Origin: a bacterium
GTDB lineage: Bacteria; BMS3Abin14
Reading direction: 5' to 3'
DNA: 64,000 nt
NCBI GenBank assembly: GCA_029210965.1
Contig: JARGFZ010000014.1
Location: 1-64,000, forward strand
The notes under the pieces were generated by a model that ran no database searches, was not told where the DNA came from, and saw nothing but the letters and a program-made list of their open reading frames with translations. The stretch's first letter is position 1; every line of letters begins with the position of its first letter. Made by a program: the position numbers and the translations under genes. Shown piece by piece: positions 27,116-37,037 of this stretch.

Positions 27116-30100
27116 CTATTTCTTCTCGACGTTGACCATAAAGGCCTTCGTCTCAGGAATCATGGTGTTGGCGTCCCCGATGCCGGGCGTCAAAAGGTTG
27201 CTCGAATCGCCATAGGTCGGGTTGGAATAAGCCTTCCCGTTCGCCATGACGTCGTGCTCCTTTGTTGTCGCCCAACCGAATGACCAGGGGAGTCCCACCT
27301 GGTGAATAGTAGCGCCAGCGACCTGGAACGGCTTGAACCGTTTGGTCACAATGGCAACGGCATCTACCTTGTCACGGGCCGAGGTAACGACGACTTTCTG
27401 TCCGTTAGTGATGCCCTTCTCCTCGGCGAGCTCCACGCTCATTTCCACGAAGTTTGCGGGCATCAGCTCCGCCTGCCATGGCAGCCACCTTGAGAGAACA
27501 CCGGTCTGCCAGTGTTCCGTGACCCTGTAGGTGGTCGCGACCAGCGGATATCTGTCGTCGCAGTTAAGGAACTGGTCCATCTTGCCGGTGAACATCTTCG
27601 CCACCGGGTTGATCCTCTGGGGGTTCATGAGGTTGCGCTCAATGGGGCATTCCAGAGGCTCGTAGTGCTCGGGGAAGGGTCCGTCGGCGAGCCCGGGACC
27701 AAAGATATGAGAGACACCGTGGGGCTTCATGATGTAAGCCAGTCTGGTCCTCTCGTTCCAGGTTCCGTCCGGCTTTCGCAGGGGAGGCCATCCACCGTCC
27801 GGCACATCGCCGATCCACTTTGAACCGTTCCAGTAAATGACCGGCTTGTGGGAGGCCCAGGGCTTACCGTACTCATCCACAGAGGCCCGGTTGTAAATTA
27901 TCCGGCGGTTCACCGGCCAACACCAGGACCAGCCGTTGTACAAGCCGGTGCCGGTGGGGTCGGATTTACCGCGCCGGGCCATATTGTTGCCACTCTCATT
28001 ATAGGAGTTGCAATACAGCCAGTTACCCGACGAGGTCTTGCCGTCGTCCCTGAGGGCGGCGAAGGATACAACGAGGTCGCCCTTCTTGGCGATAACGTTG
28101 CCCTTATCGTCCTTGATGTCCTCAAGGTAATAGCCGTTGATCTCCTTGGCAATGAAATGTGTGTCCATGTGGGAGGTCTTGCCGTCGGGGCCCTTGGGGC
28201 CGTAATCCCAGGCAAGGTTCACGATGGGCTCGGGGAAGACCCCGTTCTGCTCGGAATAGAGCTTCTTCACACGCCACTGGAGTTCGTTGACGATGTCCGC
28301 GTCGGTGGGAGCCGGGGGCTCGACCGCAGCGTAGCGCCACTGGGCCCAACGGCCGGAGTTGGTTATAGAGCCTTCCTTTTCGAAAGACATGGCGCAGGGG
28401 AGCAAAAACACTTCTGTCTTGATCTGACCGGGGTCCACACCCGGGCCGCGCCAGAAGGATCCGGTTTCGTTGTCGAACAGGTTGACGTTCACCATCCAGT
28501 CCAGCTTGCCGAGTGCTGTCCTGACCTTGCCTGCATTGGCGCCGGAGCAGGCCGGGTTCTGGCCCCATGCGAAGAAACCGTTGAACTTGCCCTTGAGCAT
28601 CTCATCAAAGATCATAAGCCATGAGGCGTTCTGCCCGTCGTCAAGCTTCGGCAGCCATGTGTACTGGGTGTCCAGGCTGGCGCTCAGGCCAAAATGGGCC
28701 CTGAGAAGACTGTTGCTGTACTTCGGATAGTTGCTCCACCAGTTGGCGGAATAGGGCTCCTTCGTAGAGGGTGTGTAATTCTTATTGTAGGTTGTGAGGT
28801 TCGTGTCCTTGGCCCGAGGGGTTTTGAGATACCCGGGGAGAATATGGAACAAAAGGCAGTGGTCCGTGGACCCCTGAACGTTGGATTCACCCCGCAGCGC
28901 GTTCACACCGCCGCCCGCCATGCCGATATTGCCCAGCAGCAGCTGGATCATGGCCATTGTCCGGATGTTCTGGGTGCCCACGGTGTGCTGGGTCCAGCCC
29001 ATGGCATACATGATGGTACCTGTGCGGTTGGGCTTGCCTGTGGATGCGAAGATCTTGTAGACCTCGCGCAGCTTATCTACAGGAGTCCCGCAGATGGCGG
29101 ACACCTTGTCCAGCGTGTATCGGGAGTAGTGTTTCTTCAGGAGCTGGAGGACGCACATCGGGTCCTTCATCTCCGGATCCTTTTTGACTTCTCCGTTGGC
29201 ATTGGTATTAAAGGCCCACGCCTTTTTGTCATAACTTCTCTTCTTTGGATCGTACCCCGAAAACACGCCGTCCAGTTCACCTGGCATCTTGAAGTCTGTA
29301 TTCACGATGAAAGGAGCGTTGGTGTACAGGCGGACATAATCCTTGTGGTACAGCTCGTTATCGAGGATGTACATGATCATCCCGCCCAACCAGGCGATAT
29401 CTGAACCCGACCTGATGGGAGCGTAGACATCGGCCTTGGATGAGGTTCTCGTGAACCGCGGGTCCAGGCTCAAAAGCTTGGCACCCTTCTCCTTGGCCTT
29501 CATAACCCATTTAAAACTGATGGGGTGGTTCTCAGCAGCGTTGCTTCCGGAAATTATGATGACATCCGAGTTCCGGATATCGATCCAGTGGTTGGTCATC
29601 GCGCCTCTTCCAAACGACTCTGCCAGAGCCGCTACGGTTGCGCTGTGTCATATGCGCGCCTGGTGTTCGATATACACCAGGCCGAGGGCACGAAGCCATT
29701 TCTGGAGTACATAGCACTCCTCGTTATCGAGCGCCGCACTGCCCACTGAAGCGATGGTATCGGTGCGGTTGACCACCTGGTTATTGGCGTTGACCTTGGT
29801 GAACCCGGCGTCACGGCTCTTTTTGACCCTTTTTGAGATCTCATTATAGGCCCAGTCCCAGGATACCTCTTTCCACTCTGCGCTGCGAGGCGCACGATAA
29901 AGAGGCTTGGTAATGCGCCACTCACTCTCCGAGACCTGCCTGACAGCCTGCGCTTTTGAACACAGGGAACCCTCGTTGATTGGATGATCAGGGTCTCCCT
30001 CGATGTTGACGACCTTACCGGCGTGGGCACTGACGATCATGCCACAGCCCACGGCACAGTAAGGACAGATGGTGGTGGACTCCTTGGCATACTTGATGGC

Positions 30101-30217
30101 GACGTTACCCTTGCGGGTCCCCGCCATCGCTGTGCCTCGGAGGCCCAGGCCACCAAGCGCGGCACCAGACACGGTCGCACCGGAGATCTTGATAAAATCT
30201 CTCCTGGTTACGTTCAT
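27116..30217 (-). CDS. fdnG: Selenocysteine-containing formate dehydrogenase catalytic subunit FdnG
   Basis: 1033 residues with one in-frame UGA (29650-29648) read as Sec190, so any tool splitting it into two ORFs is wrong. The context HQARI-U-HSATVAALAESFGRG matches the active site of respiratory formate dehydrogenases, with the adjacent His191. Features in order: Tat signal RRDFIK at the N-terminus, [4Fe-4S] Cys at 51, 54, 58 and 86, the Sec loop, and molybdopterin-binding domains to the C-terminus (MTNHW, GRWAQWRY, VTEHWQTG). A SECIS-like hairpin lies just past the UGA. It oxidises formate in the periplasm and passes electrons to FdnH and FdnI. SelA/SelB, FdhD, MoeA and FdhE genes lie nearby. 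Confidence 0.96.
29615..29650 (-). promoter_or_regulatory. UGA-Sec codon with bacterial SECIS-like hairpin
   Basis: The UGA is at 29650-29648. About 16 bases downstream on the mRNA, CGGCTCT pairs with AGAGTCG around a GGC loop (29631-29615), comparable in place and size to the fdhF/fdnG SECIS apical stem that binds SelB. The structure was drawn by eye. Confidence 0.8.
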
Positions 30218-30640
30218 CCTTGTCTACACCTTCCTTTCTTACGGGTTAAAGTCCAGATAGCGTACGATAATTTTGCCGGACAAGCGTTGGGGTCACCTCC
30301 TTCCGAAACGGATACCTTCCTCTCGCTGGATTCGATCCGTAAAACGCACAAAGGAAACCATGCGCATTTCATGGCTTCCTTTGCAAGAAAGGCAGGCATC
30401 GGAATTGCTCCCGGCACCCTATCGTCCCGCCCATCCCGAAGGGACGGTACGAGATCGGAAGACCCTTAGCTGACTTTTGAGTCGGCGATCTGGCGGACAT
30501 GATAGCCCGTATGTATTAGCATGCAGAAATACTGTATACCGTATATAAACACTGCACACCAGATATATAAACATGACTCACCTGTTATATATACTGGTGC
30601 ACCTGGCCGAAGCTCCCCTGAAGTGCATTTGCAGAATATC
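30218..30640 (-). promoter_or_regulatory. fdnG leader with structured RNA and palindromic promoter-region sites
   Basis: A 500-bp gene-free stretch upstream of fdnG. Reading toward fdnG: an imperfect palindrome ACCAGATATATAA ... TTATATATACTGGT (about 30557-30599), ATACTGTATACCGTATAT (30529-30546), a stem CGTCCC/GGGACG enclosing a UUCG-type loop (30423-30446), a 14-bp hairpin (30349-30383), then AAGGAGGT and finally AAGGAAGG before the ATG. The position and structured character fit a cofactor-sensing (Moco/Tuco-type) leader of a molybdoenzyme gene. I cannot match the motif with certainty. Confidence 0.4.
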
Positions 30641-30720
30641 TTACGGTGTTTTATTTTTCAAGAAATAACTGAAAAAAATGAAACACCAACACAAAAAAGA
30701 GAGAAATGGCCTGCGTGCCC

Positions 30721-31641
30721 TTAATCGGCATTTTCCTCCTCAGTCACAGCACCTATCCACACCCCGAAGATATTTGGGGCGCCCCTGGAAAACCCTTCTT
30801 CCTCCACAGCGCGGTCAAAACCTGGTGTTTTAAGATCTTCCACTTCCGGATGCATATCACCCAATTCATCACCTTCTAATCGCCATCCTTTAATATAGGC
30901 CTGGCATTCATTACAGACACCGGCCGACAGGGTCTTGTAATCGGCATCCTCTGAAAACAGGAAGCCGCTCTCCTTCGGGCTATGGTGATCACAGTACGGA
31001 CAGGTGAGCCTCTTGAACTGCCAGTGTGACTCACATCTGAAACAGATGAGGTAGCGCTTGCCACCCTCACCCATCATATACCCCACCGCCGGTTCACCGC
31101 CGCACACCGGGCAACTGCCCTTTTCCCAGGCTGAAATGTCGATCCCTTCACACCTGCCGGCAGCGAACAGGAAAGAGCCTTTCAGAGCATTGAAAAGAAC
31201 GAACATCAATACCTCCGGGTTCGCCCCTTTGATCAATAGAAGCTCTTTTCTGAGGGCCTCTTCGCCTTCAGTCAGAAAGGTCCGGGCAAGATCGTTGAGT
31301 CTTGCGGGTTCAGCAGTCAGATTGGCCATGTCCTCCATCAGTGCGTCGGGATCTTCAGAATGTCGGCCCAGGATCCGAACCACATCTTTGACCATGGCAG
31401 CCATTGCTTCCGGGTCGGGAAGCAGGTCTCCCGGATCGATGAGAGAAAACCCTTCAGTAAGCCTCATTTTGGCCTGATCACTGGTTAATCCTTTCTGATC
31501 CCTGGCCGGGAGGGACGTTTTTTCATTAAACTCGAACAGATCCCTATACAGTGCCAGGACATCATCCATTTCTTCGATGTCCAGTTTTCCTGAAAAAAGA
31601 GCCTGGCGGGCGGATTCTCGTCTTGTGTTTTGGTCTGACAT
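30721..31641 (-). CDS. fdhE: Formate dehydrogenase accessory protein FdhE
   Basis: 306 residues. FdhE is needed for assembly or activation of formate dehydrogenases and binds iron through a rubredoxin-like pair of CxxC motifs: CPVCGGEPAVGYM, CFRCESHW, CPYCDHH, CNECQAY are all present. The start at ATG 31641 (MSDQNTRRES) follows GGAAAAACC; the longer frame to 31683 comes from spacer. It lies between the two formate dehydrogenase alpha-type genes on the same strand. Confidence 0.92.
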   Translation of the reverse strand: MSDQNTRRESARQALFSGKLDIEEMDDVLALYRDLFEFNEKTSLPARDQKGLTSDQAKMRLTEGFSLIDPGDLLPDPEAMAAMVKDVVRILGRHSEDPDALMEDMANLTAEPARLNDLARTFLTEGEEALRKELLLIKGANPEVLMFVLFNALKGSFLFAAGRCEGIDISAWEKGSCPVCGGEPAVGYMMGEGGKRYLICFRCESHWQFKRLTCPYCDHHSPKESGFLFSEDADYKTLSAGVCNECQAYIKGWRLEGDELGDMHPEVEDLKTPGFDRAVEEEGFSRGAPNIFGVWIGAVTEEENAD

Positions 31642-31754
31642 TGGAAAAACCTCCGGGTAAAGCAGTTTAGGTACGAGGTACAAGGTAAATGGAACAAGGG
31701 GCCATTTAAAACGAACACCTTTTCCCTGTACCTTGTCCCTTGTCCCTGGTTTTT

Positions 31755-34562
31755 TTACGCTTTCACGATCTTCCCCATAAACACCTTTATCTCCATGCCA
31801 CCAGTTACATAGTCGAAAGCCGGCGGTGTTAGTGCGTTAACTCCCACGTCGTCATGTCCATAGAGGGTCACAGAGGCTACATGATAAATAGCCCCGCTAT
31901 TTTCAAACGAACCTATCCTGCCAGTCACCAGGGCCGTTGCTGGTACACCATCATCGTAATAGGGAGAATGAAGGATAATCCTGTGGCCACTCTTAACTCC
32001 CAATGATTGCGCAAGGTTTTTCCCAATTTCCACGATCCTGTCCACTCCGAGTTCCCTGGCACTGTTCGGCTGGGCTGTGATCCCACCGGTTCCCATTATA
32101 TTGCCTGTCCTGTGCATCATGATGATCACGGGATACTCAGACAGGACCTCCTCCGGCCTTCTGGACAGGTAACCCCATTTGTCACCAACCTCTCTACGAA
32201 GCTGCAAATTCGGGTTGGAACGTCCACCTGTGAGAGAATCGGATAAAGGGCTGTGAAACGGTTCATGGTGTTCCGGGAAGGGATTACCCTTGTCCACAAG
32301 TCTCCAGAACTTCACCGGCAGTTGAGGTCTTAAAGGCAGGACATCTACAGCGGAGTATTTCGTATGACCCTGCCCTTTCCATCTGAGATAGGCGCCTTTC
32401 TCATTTCCTGGTTCCCTTATCCAGGAAAAGGGGTCGGCAATACCCCATGGCCAGAACCAGCCCCACATCTCGTAAAGTCCCACTCCATCAGGGTCGGCCA
32501 GATCTCTCCGATCGGCCAACCATTCTTTACCATTCATCCAGCCGCGATAGAGGTGGTTCCCGCACCGGTCCCCCTTTTGCCACGGTTTTCCAGGAGGCAG
32601 AACCGTTTCCTGGATGGCATCCTGACGCCACCCATTGATCTCAGCCGCGACCTCCTCAGGTATCTGGGTCAAAGGCCAGCTCAGATCCAGCACCGGACCT
32701 GCGAGGACACCTCCTTCGGTCCTATATTTGGAACGCACGGAATTACCCAGATTTACCATAAACTCCAGAAGACCCGGAGGCAGGTTGTTCCCGGCGTCTA
32801 CAGGCCTGACAGATCTTACCCGCCTCCCTGGATCCGTCATGGAACCGTTTTTCAAAGCCGGTGGTTCAGTGGGAATAAAGATAACCTCTGTTTTAATGGT
32901 GGATTCTCTACCGGGAAACTGTTTCCAGAATCTGCTTATTCGATTGGGGATACAGTCCATGACAACAAGGAGATCCAGGCGGGACAGAACCTCCAGGATC
33001 GAGGAGTTATCCGAAAGACTGCTGAGTGGATCCGATCCGATCGTTATCAGGGCCTGGATCTGTTCATCGCCGACACCCTGGATAATGGTACTGATAGATG
33101 GATTTTCATCCGCTTCAAGGTGAGGGAGGTAATCCAAAGCCTTTTTGGTATCGGTGGAGGGGTACCAGGCGCCCACCAGAGCATCAAGGGGTTCCTGGTC
33201 ATCTGGTAGTGTCACTACCTTCTGGTGCCGCCGCGGCAGCGGCAGATAACCCGGTAAGTAAGGTGCAAGAAGACCCATATCACACGCACCCTGTGCGTTA
33301 CCTGCGGCAGAGGGGAGAATAATGCCGCCTCCCTTCTTATCCAGGTTGCCAAGAAGGGCCTGGATAGCAGAGGCCATTCTCATAGCATCCGCCCCGGAGG
33401 GGCTGGCAAGCACCCCGGAACCAAGAATAAAAGTAGCTGAAAAATCGGGGCTGGCAGTCCTTGCCAGCAGGGTGCATGCTCGACGCAGAAGATCCACGTC
33501 CACTCCGGAAATGCTGGAGGTTTTCCTCAGGTCATAACGGTTAAAATGCTCCTTCATTCGCTGGAAAATTGAGTAAGGTTCTGACATGGTGTCGTCCACT
33601 ATCGTCCAGTTCTTGTATTTTCCAGAGGGGTGCCGTTCATATGAGCCCATGATCTCACTCAGTACGATATAGGCAACATCCGAATGTTCGACAAGGTCAG
33701 ACTTCCTGATGTCAGCATACTGCAAGACCCAATGGACAAAAGCGCCCAGAACAGCATTATCTGTCCCCGGACGCAGCTGCAACCAGAGATCCTCATTTTT
33801 TATCGTTTCAGACTTCCGGGGATCAAGGACAATTACGACGCCCCTTCTTTCCCTGACCTCATCAAGGAAACGGCACAATGCCGGGGCCGTTTGTCCAGGA
33901 TTACAGCCGACGAGGACAACGACGTCACTGTAAGAGACCTGAGTGACCGGATGGGTTCCGCCGGGCAGTCCCAGGGTATCCAGAAGTCCGGAAACGGCCA
34001 TGCCATGTCCCGCTCTTACCGATGTATCCATGCTCAGGACACCTAGAGCACGATAAAATTTGGAAATAGTGTATGCCTCTTCGTTGGTAAGACATCCTCC
34101 TGTTACAACACCAAGACTGTCAAAACGATTAGATATCTTTTCGCCATCGGCTGAAAAAAGCCCCAGGTCTCTGTCCCTGAGATCCTTAAGCCGCCTTGCC
34201 ACAAGGTGAATGGCTTTATCCCATCCGATCTCTATGAAATCGTCTCCCCCGGGGGGGCGATACAGAGGTTTGGCGATATCTGCCTCACCAAGTGATCCGG
34301 TGAGTGCTGCTCCCCGTGAACACAGTGAACCGCGAGCCACGGGGCAGTCAGGGTCACCTTCCACGTTCCATCGACCTTGTTCCCTGGATTGGTAGATCAC
34401 TCCACACCCCAGGCTGCACAGTGGACAACGGCCGGGCACCTCCCGGCCATGAAGGAGTCTTGAAAATGAGGAGGCCTGAACAGGCCGGACCTTACCACCG
34501 ATGAAGAGGGAGGCAAGGATCGTCCCGCCAGTTTTCAGAAAAGTGCGGCGTTTGAGTTTCAT
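31755..34562 (-). CDS. FdnG-like molybdopterin oxidoreductase lacking the Sec/Cys residue
   Basis: 935 residues, clearly a paralogue of FdnG: Tat signal RRTFLKTGG, [4Fe-4S] cysteines 46, 49, 53 and 81, three molybdopterin-oxidoreductase domains and the MGD-binding C-terminal domain. Ungapped alignment to the fdnG active-site loop puts Gly185 (codon GGA, 34010-34008) exactly where FdnG has Sec190 (TGA), with the next His186 conserved. The Mo ligand that the enzyme normally needs is therefore missing, and the codons differ by one base. There are no dedicated beta or gamma genes. It may act on another substrate, have a structural or regulatory role, or be a decaying copy; the long intact frame argues against a pseudogene. 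Confidence 0.88.
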   Translation of the reverse strand: MKLKRRTFLKTGGTILASLFIGGKVRPVQASSFSRLLHGREVPGRCPLCSLGCGVIYQSREQGRWNVEGDPDCPVARGSLCSRGAALTGSLGEADIAKPLYRPPGGDDFIEIGWDKAIHLVARRLKDLRDRDLGLFSADGEKISNRFDSLGVVTGGCLTNEEAYTISKFYRALGVLSMDTSVRAGHGMAVSGLLDTLGLPGGTHPVTQVSYSDVVVLVGCNPGQTAPALCRFLDEVRERRGVVIVLDPRKSETIKNEDLWLQLRPGTDNAVLGAFVHWVLQYADIRKSDLVEHSDVAYIVLSEIMGSYERHPSGKYKNWTIVDDTMSEPYSIFQRMKEHFNRYDLRKTSSISGVDVDLLRRACTLLARTASPDFSATFILGSGVLASPSGADAMRMASAIQALLGNLDKKGGGIILPSAAGNAQGACDMGLLAPYLPGYLPLPRRHQKVVTLPDDQEPLDALVGAWYPSTDTKKALDYLPHLEADENPSISTIIQGVGDEQIQALITIGSDPLSSLSDNSSILEVLSRLDLLVVMDCIPNRISRFWKQFPGRESTIKTEVIFIPTEPPALKNGSMTDPGRRVRSVRPVDAGNNLPPGLLEFMVNLGNSVRSKYRTEGGVLAGPVLDLSWPLTQIPEEVAAEINGWRQDAIQETVLPPGKPWQKGDRCGNHLYRGWMNGKEWLADRRDLADPDGVGLYEMWGWFWPWGIADPFSWIREPGNEKGAYLRWKGQGHTKYSAVDVLPLRPQLPVKFWRLVDKGNPFPEHHEPFHSPLSDSLTGGRSNPNLQLRREVGDKWGYLSRRPEEVLSEYPVIIMMHRTGNIMGTGGITAQPNSARELGVDRIVEIGKNLAQSLGVKSGHRIILHSPYYDDGVPATALVTGRIGSFENSGAIYHVASVTLYGHDDVGVNALTPPAFDYVTGGMEIKVFMGKIVKA

Positions 34563-34570
34563 TGAATTCC

Positions 34571-34699
34571 GTGATTCGTGAAAAGTGAATTGTGAGTAGT
34601 GAATTGTGAGTAGTGAATGGTGAATAGTGAACAGTTGGCCGTGAACAGGTATTCTAACCTCTTAACGACCGTTCACTTTTCACGCTTCACTTTTCACTG
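34571..34699. repeat. Inverted pair of GTGAATT / TTCACTT heptamer arrays
   Basis: Left 34571-34634 (GTGAATT, GTGAGTA, GTGAATT, GTGAGTA, GTGAATG, GTGAATA, GTGAACA units) faces right 34670-34699 (TTCACTT, TTCACGC, TTCACTT, TTCACT units). Confidence 0.8.
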
Positions 34700-34770
34700 C
34701 AAAAAAAAACGGTACCACGTTTTTTTGCGGTACCGGCCAATAATGTCAGAGAAATGTTTATGAATCAATG

Positions 34771-34927
34771 TTGATGACTTCGCAAAAAGTCATCAATGCG
34801 CCCCGCGCGGGGCGCCCAAATCAATGATTCGCACCGTAAGTCATTGATTTGTAAAAAAAGGGAAAACGACGCTTTTCCCTTTCCGAGAAGCAAAAAGCCG
34901 ATTACGGACTTTTTGCGACCCTGTCAA
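34771..34927. mobile_element. 157-bp MITE-like element, copy A
   Basis: Ends share an inverted motif (TTGA-6N-CGCAAAAAGTC on the left; the complement on the right). The interior has three hairpins, including GCGCCCCGCGCGGGGCGC and GGGAAAACGACGCTTTTCCC, and no ORF. About 85% similar by eye to copy B at 40229-40387. On the minus strand its third hairpin plus T-run can terminate the upstream GntR gene. No target-site duplication was verified. Confidence 0.75.
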
Positions 34928-34939
34928 TGTTTCTGGCTA

Positions 34940-35635
34940 CTACCCCTCTTCTTCCTCTTTCTGACCCTGGAGCCTGGTCAGGTGGGCCACAAGAACACGC
35001 CCGCCAGTCATAACGTTGGTCCTGACCCTTTCTTCCACAAGGTTCTGATCACCATTTTTGAAACCCTCTATGATTTCGTTATGCTGTGCAATAGCGTTTT
35101 CGAACTGTCCCGGCAGAGTAAGGGAGATGATCCCGAACCGGTTGAAGTGATCATTGAGATTGGAGATCATATGAATAAGACGTTTATTGGCGCACATCTT
35201 TACGAATCCCTCGTGGAATTTTGTGTGGACCTTGTAAAACGATTCCAGGTCGTTCTTGTCTATGAGTTCTTTGAGTTCATCGTTGATCTTTTCCAGTTTA
35301 CCGATATCCTTTGGCTTCATATTTCTTGCCGCAAGCCTTGCGGCAAGGCCCTCCAGGGTACTCTTTATCTCATAAATGTTAATCGCCTCATCGGCATCAA
35401 TAGCAGCAACCACCGCTCCCTTCCGCGGAATGATCTGGATGAACCCTTCGTTCTCCAGTTTGTGGAACGCTTCTCTCAGGGGCGTCCTGCTGATCCCCAT
35501 GGAATCGGCCAGTTCCCCTTCCGGGATTTTCTCGCCCGGCTTGAATTTGCCCTTGATGATAGCCGTTTTGATGGACTCCGCGATATCCTCGGAAAGGAGT
35601 TTGGGCTCATCTATCTTGATCTTGAAACTACTCAT
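34940..35635 (-). CDS. GntR-family regulator, FadR/FCD type
   Basis: 231 residues: N-terminal winged helix (GEKIPEGELADSMGISRTPLREAFHKLENEGFIQIIPRKGAVV, about 30-75) and C-terminal FCD ligand-binding domain with the metal-binding His/Asp pattern (FHEGF..., LIHMISNL). It is a likely metabolite-responsive repressor of a carbon or formate pathway. It follows the formate dehydrogenase paralogue on the same strand and is closely paralogous to the next GntR (35675-36349). The effector is unknown. Confidence 0.88.
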   Translation of the reverse strand: MSSFKIKIDEPKLLSEDIAESIKTAIIKGKFKPGEKIPEGELADSMGISRTPLREAFHKLENEGFIQIIPRKGAVVAAIDADEAINIYEIKSTLEGLAARLAARNMKPKDIGKLEKINDELKELIDKNDLESFYKVHTKFHEGFVKMCANKRLIHMISNLNDHFNRFGIISLTLPGQFENAIAQHNEIIEGFKNGDQNLVEERVRTNVMTGGRVLVAHLTRLQGQKEEEEG

Positions 35636-35674
35636 AAAAATACTCCCTGGTAAAACACAATCCTGACATGGGCA

Positions 35675-36349
35675 TTACAGCTGACTTTTCTCCTCACCAT
35701 CCTGTTCTACTCGTTCGGCCAGTTCCACTCCGCTGAGCAGCGCATGCTCAAGAACCACTGTCTCGGCAAGAGGGCCATCTTTTTCTTCCAGAGCCTTTAT
35801 GATATTTCTGTGCTGTTTCACGGAAGCCAGCAGCCTTCCAGGTACAGATAGAGCCCCAAGACGAAATCTCATGAACCGCTGTACCAGATGCTTATGAAAT
35901 TCAAGGAGTTTTTCATTACCACAATAAGAAATAAAAGTATTGTGAAACTCTTCATTCTTGAAAAAAAACCCGTCCACATCATCCTTTTCAGCCAGCACGG
36001 CCAGCTGTTCATTAATTTTCCTGAGCTTCTCGATCTCCTTTTCAGTGATCTTCTCCGCAGCGATACGGGCAGCGTAGCCTTCCAAAAGGCTTTTCAGATC
36101 ATAAAAATCACCAATATCTTTTCTTGTGATCCTGGAAACAACAGCACCCCTTCTTGGGATGACAGTAAGAAACCCTTCACTTTCAAGTTGTCTGAAAGCC
36201 TCCCGTATAGGGGTGCGACTTATCCCGAGTTTTTTGGCAAGCTCCGGTTCAGTGAGCTTTTGCCCCGGGTTCAGCTCACCCTTTATGATCGAATCTCTCA
36301 GGGAAGATACGATCTGTTCACGAAGTGTTTGGTGTATTTTTAATTGCAT
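35675..36349 (-). CDS. GntR-family regulator, FadR/FCD type (second copy)
   Basis: 224 residues, with the same architecture as the neighbouring GntR and similar motifs (SIIKGELNPGQKLTEPELA, GISRTPIREAFRQLE, PRRGAVV), suggesting tandem duplication. The FCD domain starts at about residue 80. It is 39 bp upstream of the first GntR, so the two are likely cotranscribed from the region at 36350-36420, where a palindrome TTGTACACAGTATACAA lies (separate entry). Confidence 0.88.
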   Translation of the reverse strand: MQLKIHQTLREQIVSSLRDSIIKGELNPGQKLTEPELAKKLGISRTPIREAFRQLESEGFLTVIPRRGAVVSRITRKDIGDFYDLKSLLEGYAARIAAEKITEKEIEKLRKINEQLAVLAEKDDVDGFFFKNEEFHNTFISYCGNEKLLEFHKHLVQRFMRFRLGALSVPGRLLASVKQHRNIIKALEEKDGPLAETVVLEHALLSGVELAERVEQDGEEKSQL

Positions 36350-36394
36350 AAGCCTTTATTACCAGTATGTTACCGTCTAAAAAGAAACATTTTT

Positions 36395-36411
36395 TTGTAC
36401 ACAGTATACAA
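36395..36411. promoter_or_regulatory. Candidate GntR/FCD operator
   Basis: TTGTACACAGTATACAA, an imperfect palindrome of the TTGTATACAA type used by many FCD GntR repressors, 46 bp upstream of the GntR start. Autoregulation is inferred. A related TGTATAC occurs in the fdnG upstream region at 30532-30538. Confidence 0.45.
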
Positions 36412-36612
36412 TTATACTCTATTGCATTGTGCAAAACCATAAAATTCCATCATAAAAGGGTGAATAGTGATCCGTGAAGTCGAACAATCTGTGCGCTTCT
36501 TTGTCAAGTGGAAGTAATGTAAATATGTGAGAAGATGAAGGGACGCTTCTTTTTTATAGATATTTCTGTTCACGGTTCACGATTTACAGTTCACCCTGGA
36601 GAAAATTGCCTC

Positions 36613-36942
36613 ATGTCCAGACATAAACGAACCAAGTCCACCCTCACCCCGGTCAACGAACTACTGGGCTCCCTTATGGCAAAGCTTCAGATGCCGGGGG
36701 ACATAGAAGCCAAGGGAAAGGTTTTCTTTGCCTGGGAGGAGGCTGCCGGTGATGCCGCGCCCTATGCGGAGCCTTTCCGTTTCAGAGGATCGACCCTTAT
36801 CGTCGAAGTGACTGAACCAGCCTGGATCAACGAGCTTTCCATGAGAAAAACAGACATCATTAACCGCCTGGAAAGGGCGGTGGGAGAAAGAGTGGTGGAA
36901 GATATAAAGTTTGAAATAAAGAAAAAGCGGCCGCAGGATTGA
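36613..36942 (+). CDS. dciA: DUF721/DciA family protein
   Basis: 109 residues: short basic N-terminus (MSRHKRTKSTLTPVNELLGSL), then the DUF721 core with VFFAWEEAAGDAAPYAEPFRFRGSTLIVEVTEPAWINELSMRKTDIINRLERAVG. DciA proteins operate with the replicative helicase DnaB in bacteria lacking DnaC. ATG 36613 is chosen over the ORF start at 36535, which lies in repeat-like spacer. It reads toward the TrmN6-like gene, with an inverted repeat array between them. Confidence 0.85.
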   Translation: MSRHKRTKSTLTPVNELLGSLMAKLQMPGDIEAKGKVFFAWEEAAGDAAPYAEPFRFRGSTLIVEVTEPAWINELSMRKTDIINRLERAVGERVVEDIKFEIKKKRPQD

Positions 36943-36953
36943 AAATCTGCAGC

Positions 36954-37037
36954 CAGTGAAAGGTGGACCGTGAATTGTGAAATGTGGATGATGAACGTTT
37001 TTCCTGTTCACCGTTCACTCTTCACTTTTCACCAGTC
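36954..37037. repeat. Inverted pair of GTGAA / TTCAC heptamer arrays
   Basis: Left 36954-36997 (GTGAAAG, GTGGACC, GTGAATT, GTGAAAT, GTGGATG units) and right 37005-37037 (TTCACCG, TTCACTC, TTCACTT, TTCACCA units) lie between two convergent genes and could serve as a terminator hairpin. Confidence 0.75.

Noticed and set aside
29648-29650. Frameshift or truncation of fdnG
   Set aside because: Both parts share a frame with a single UGA at the known selenocysteine position.
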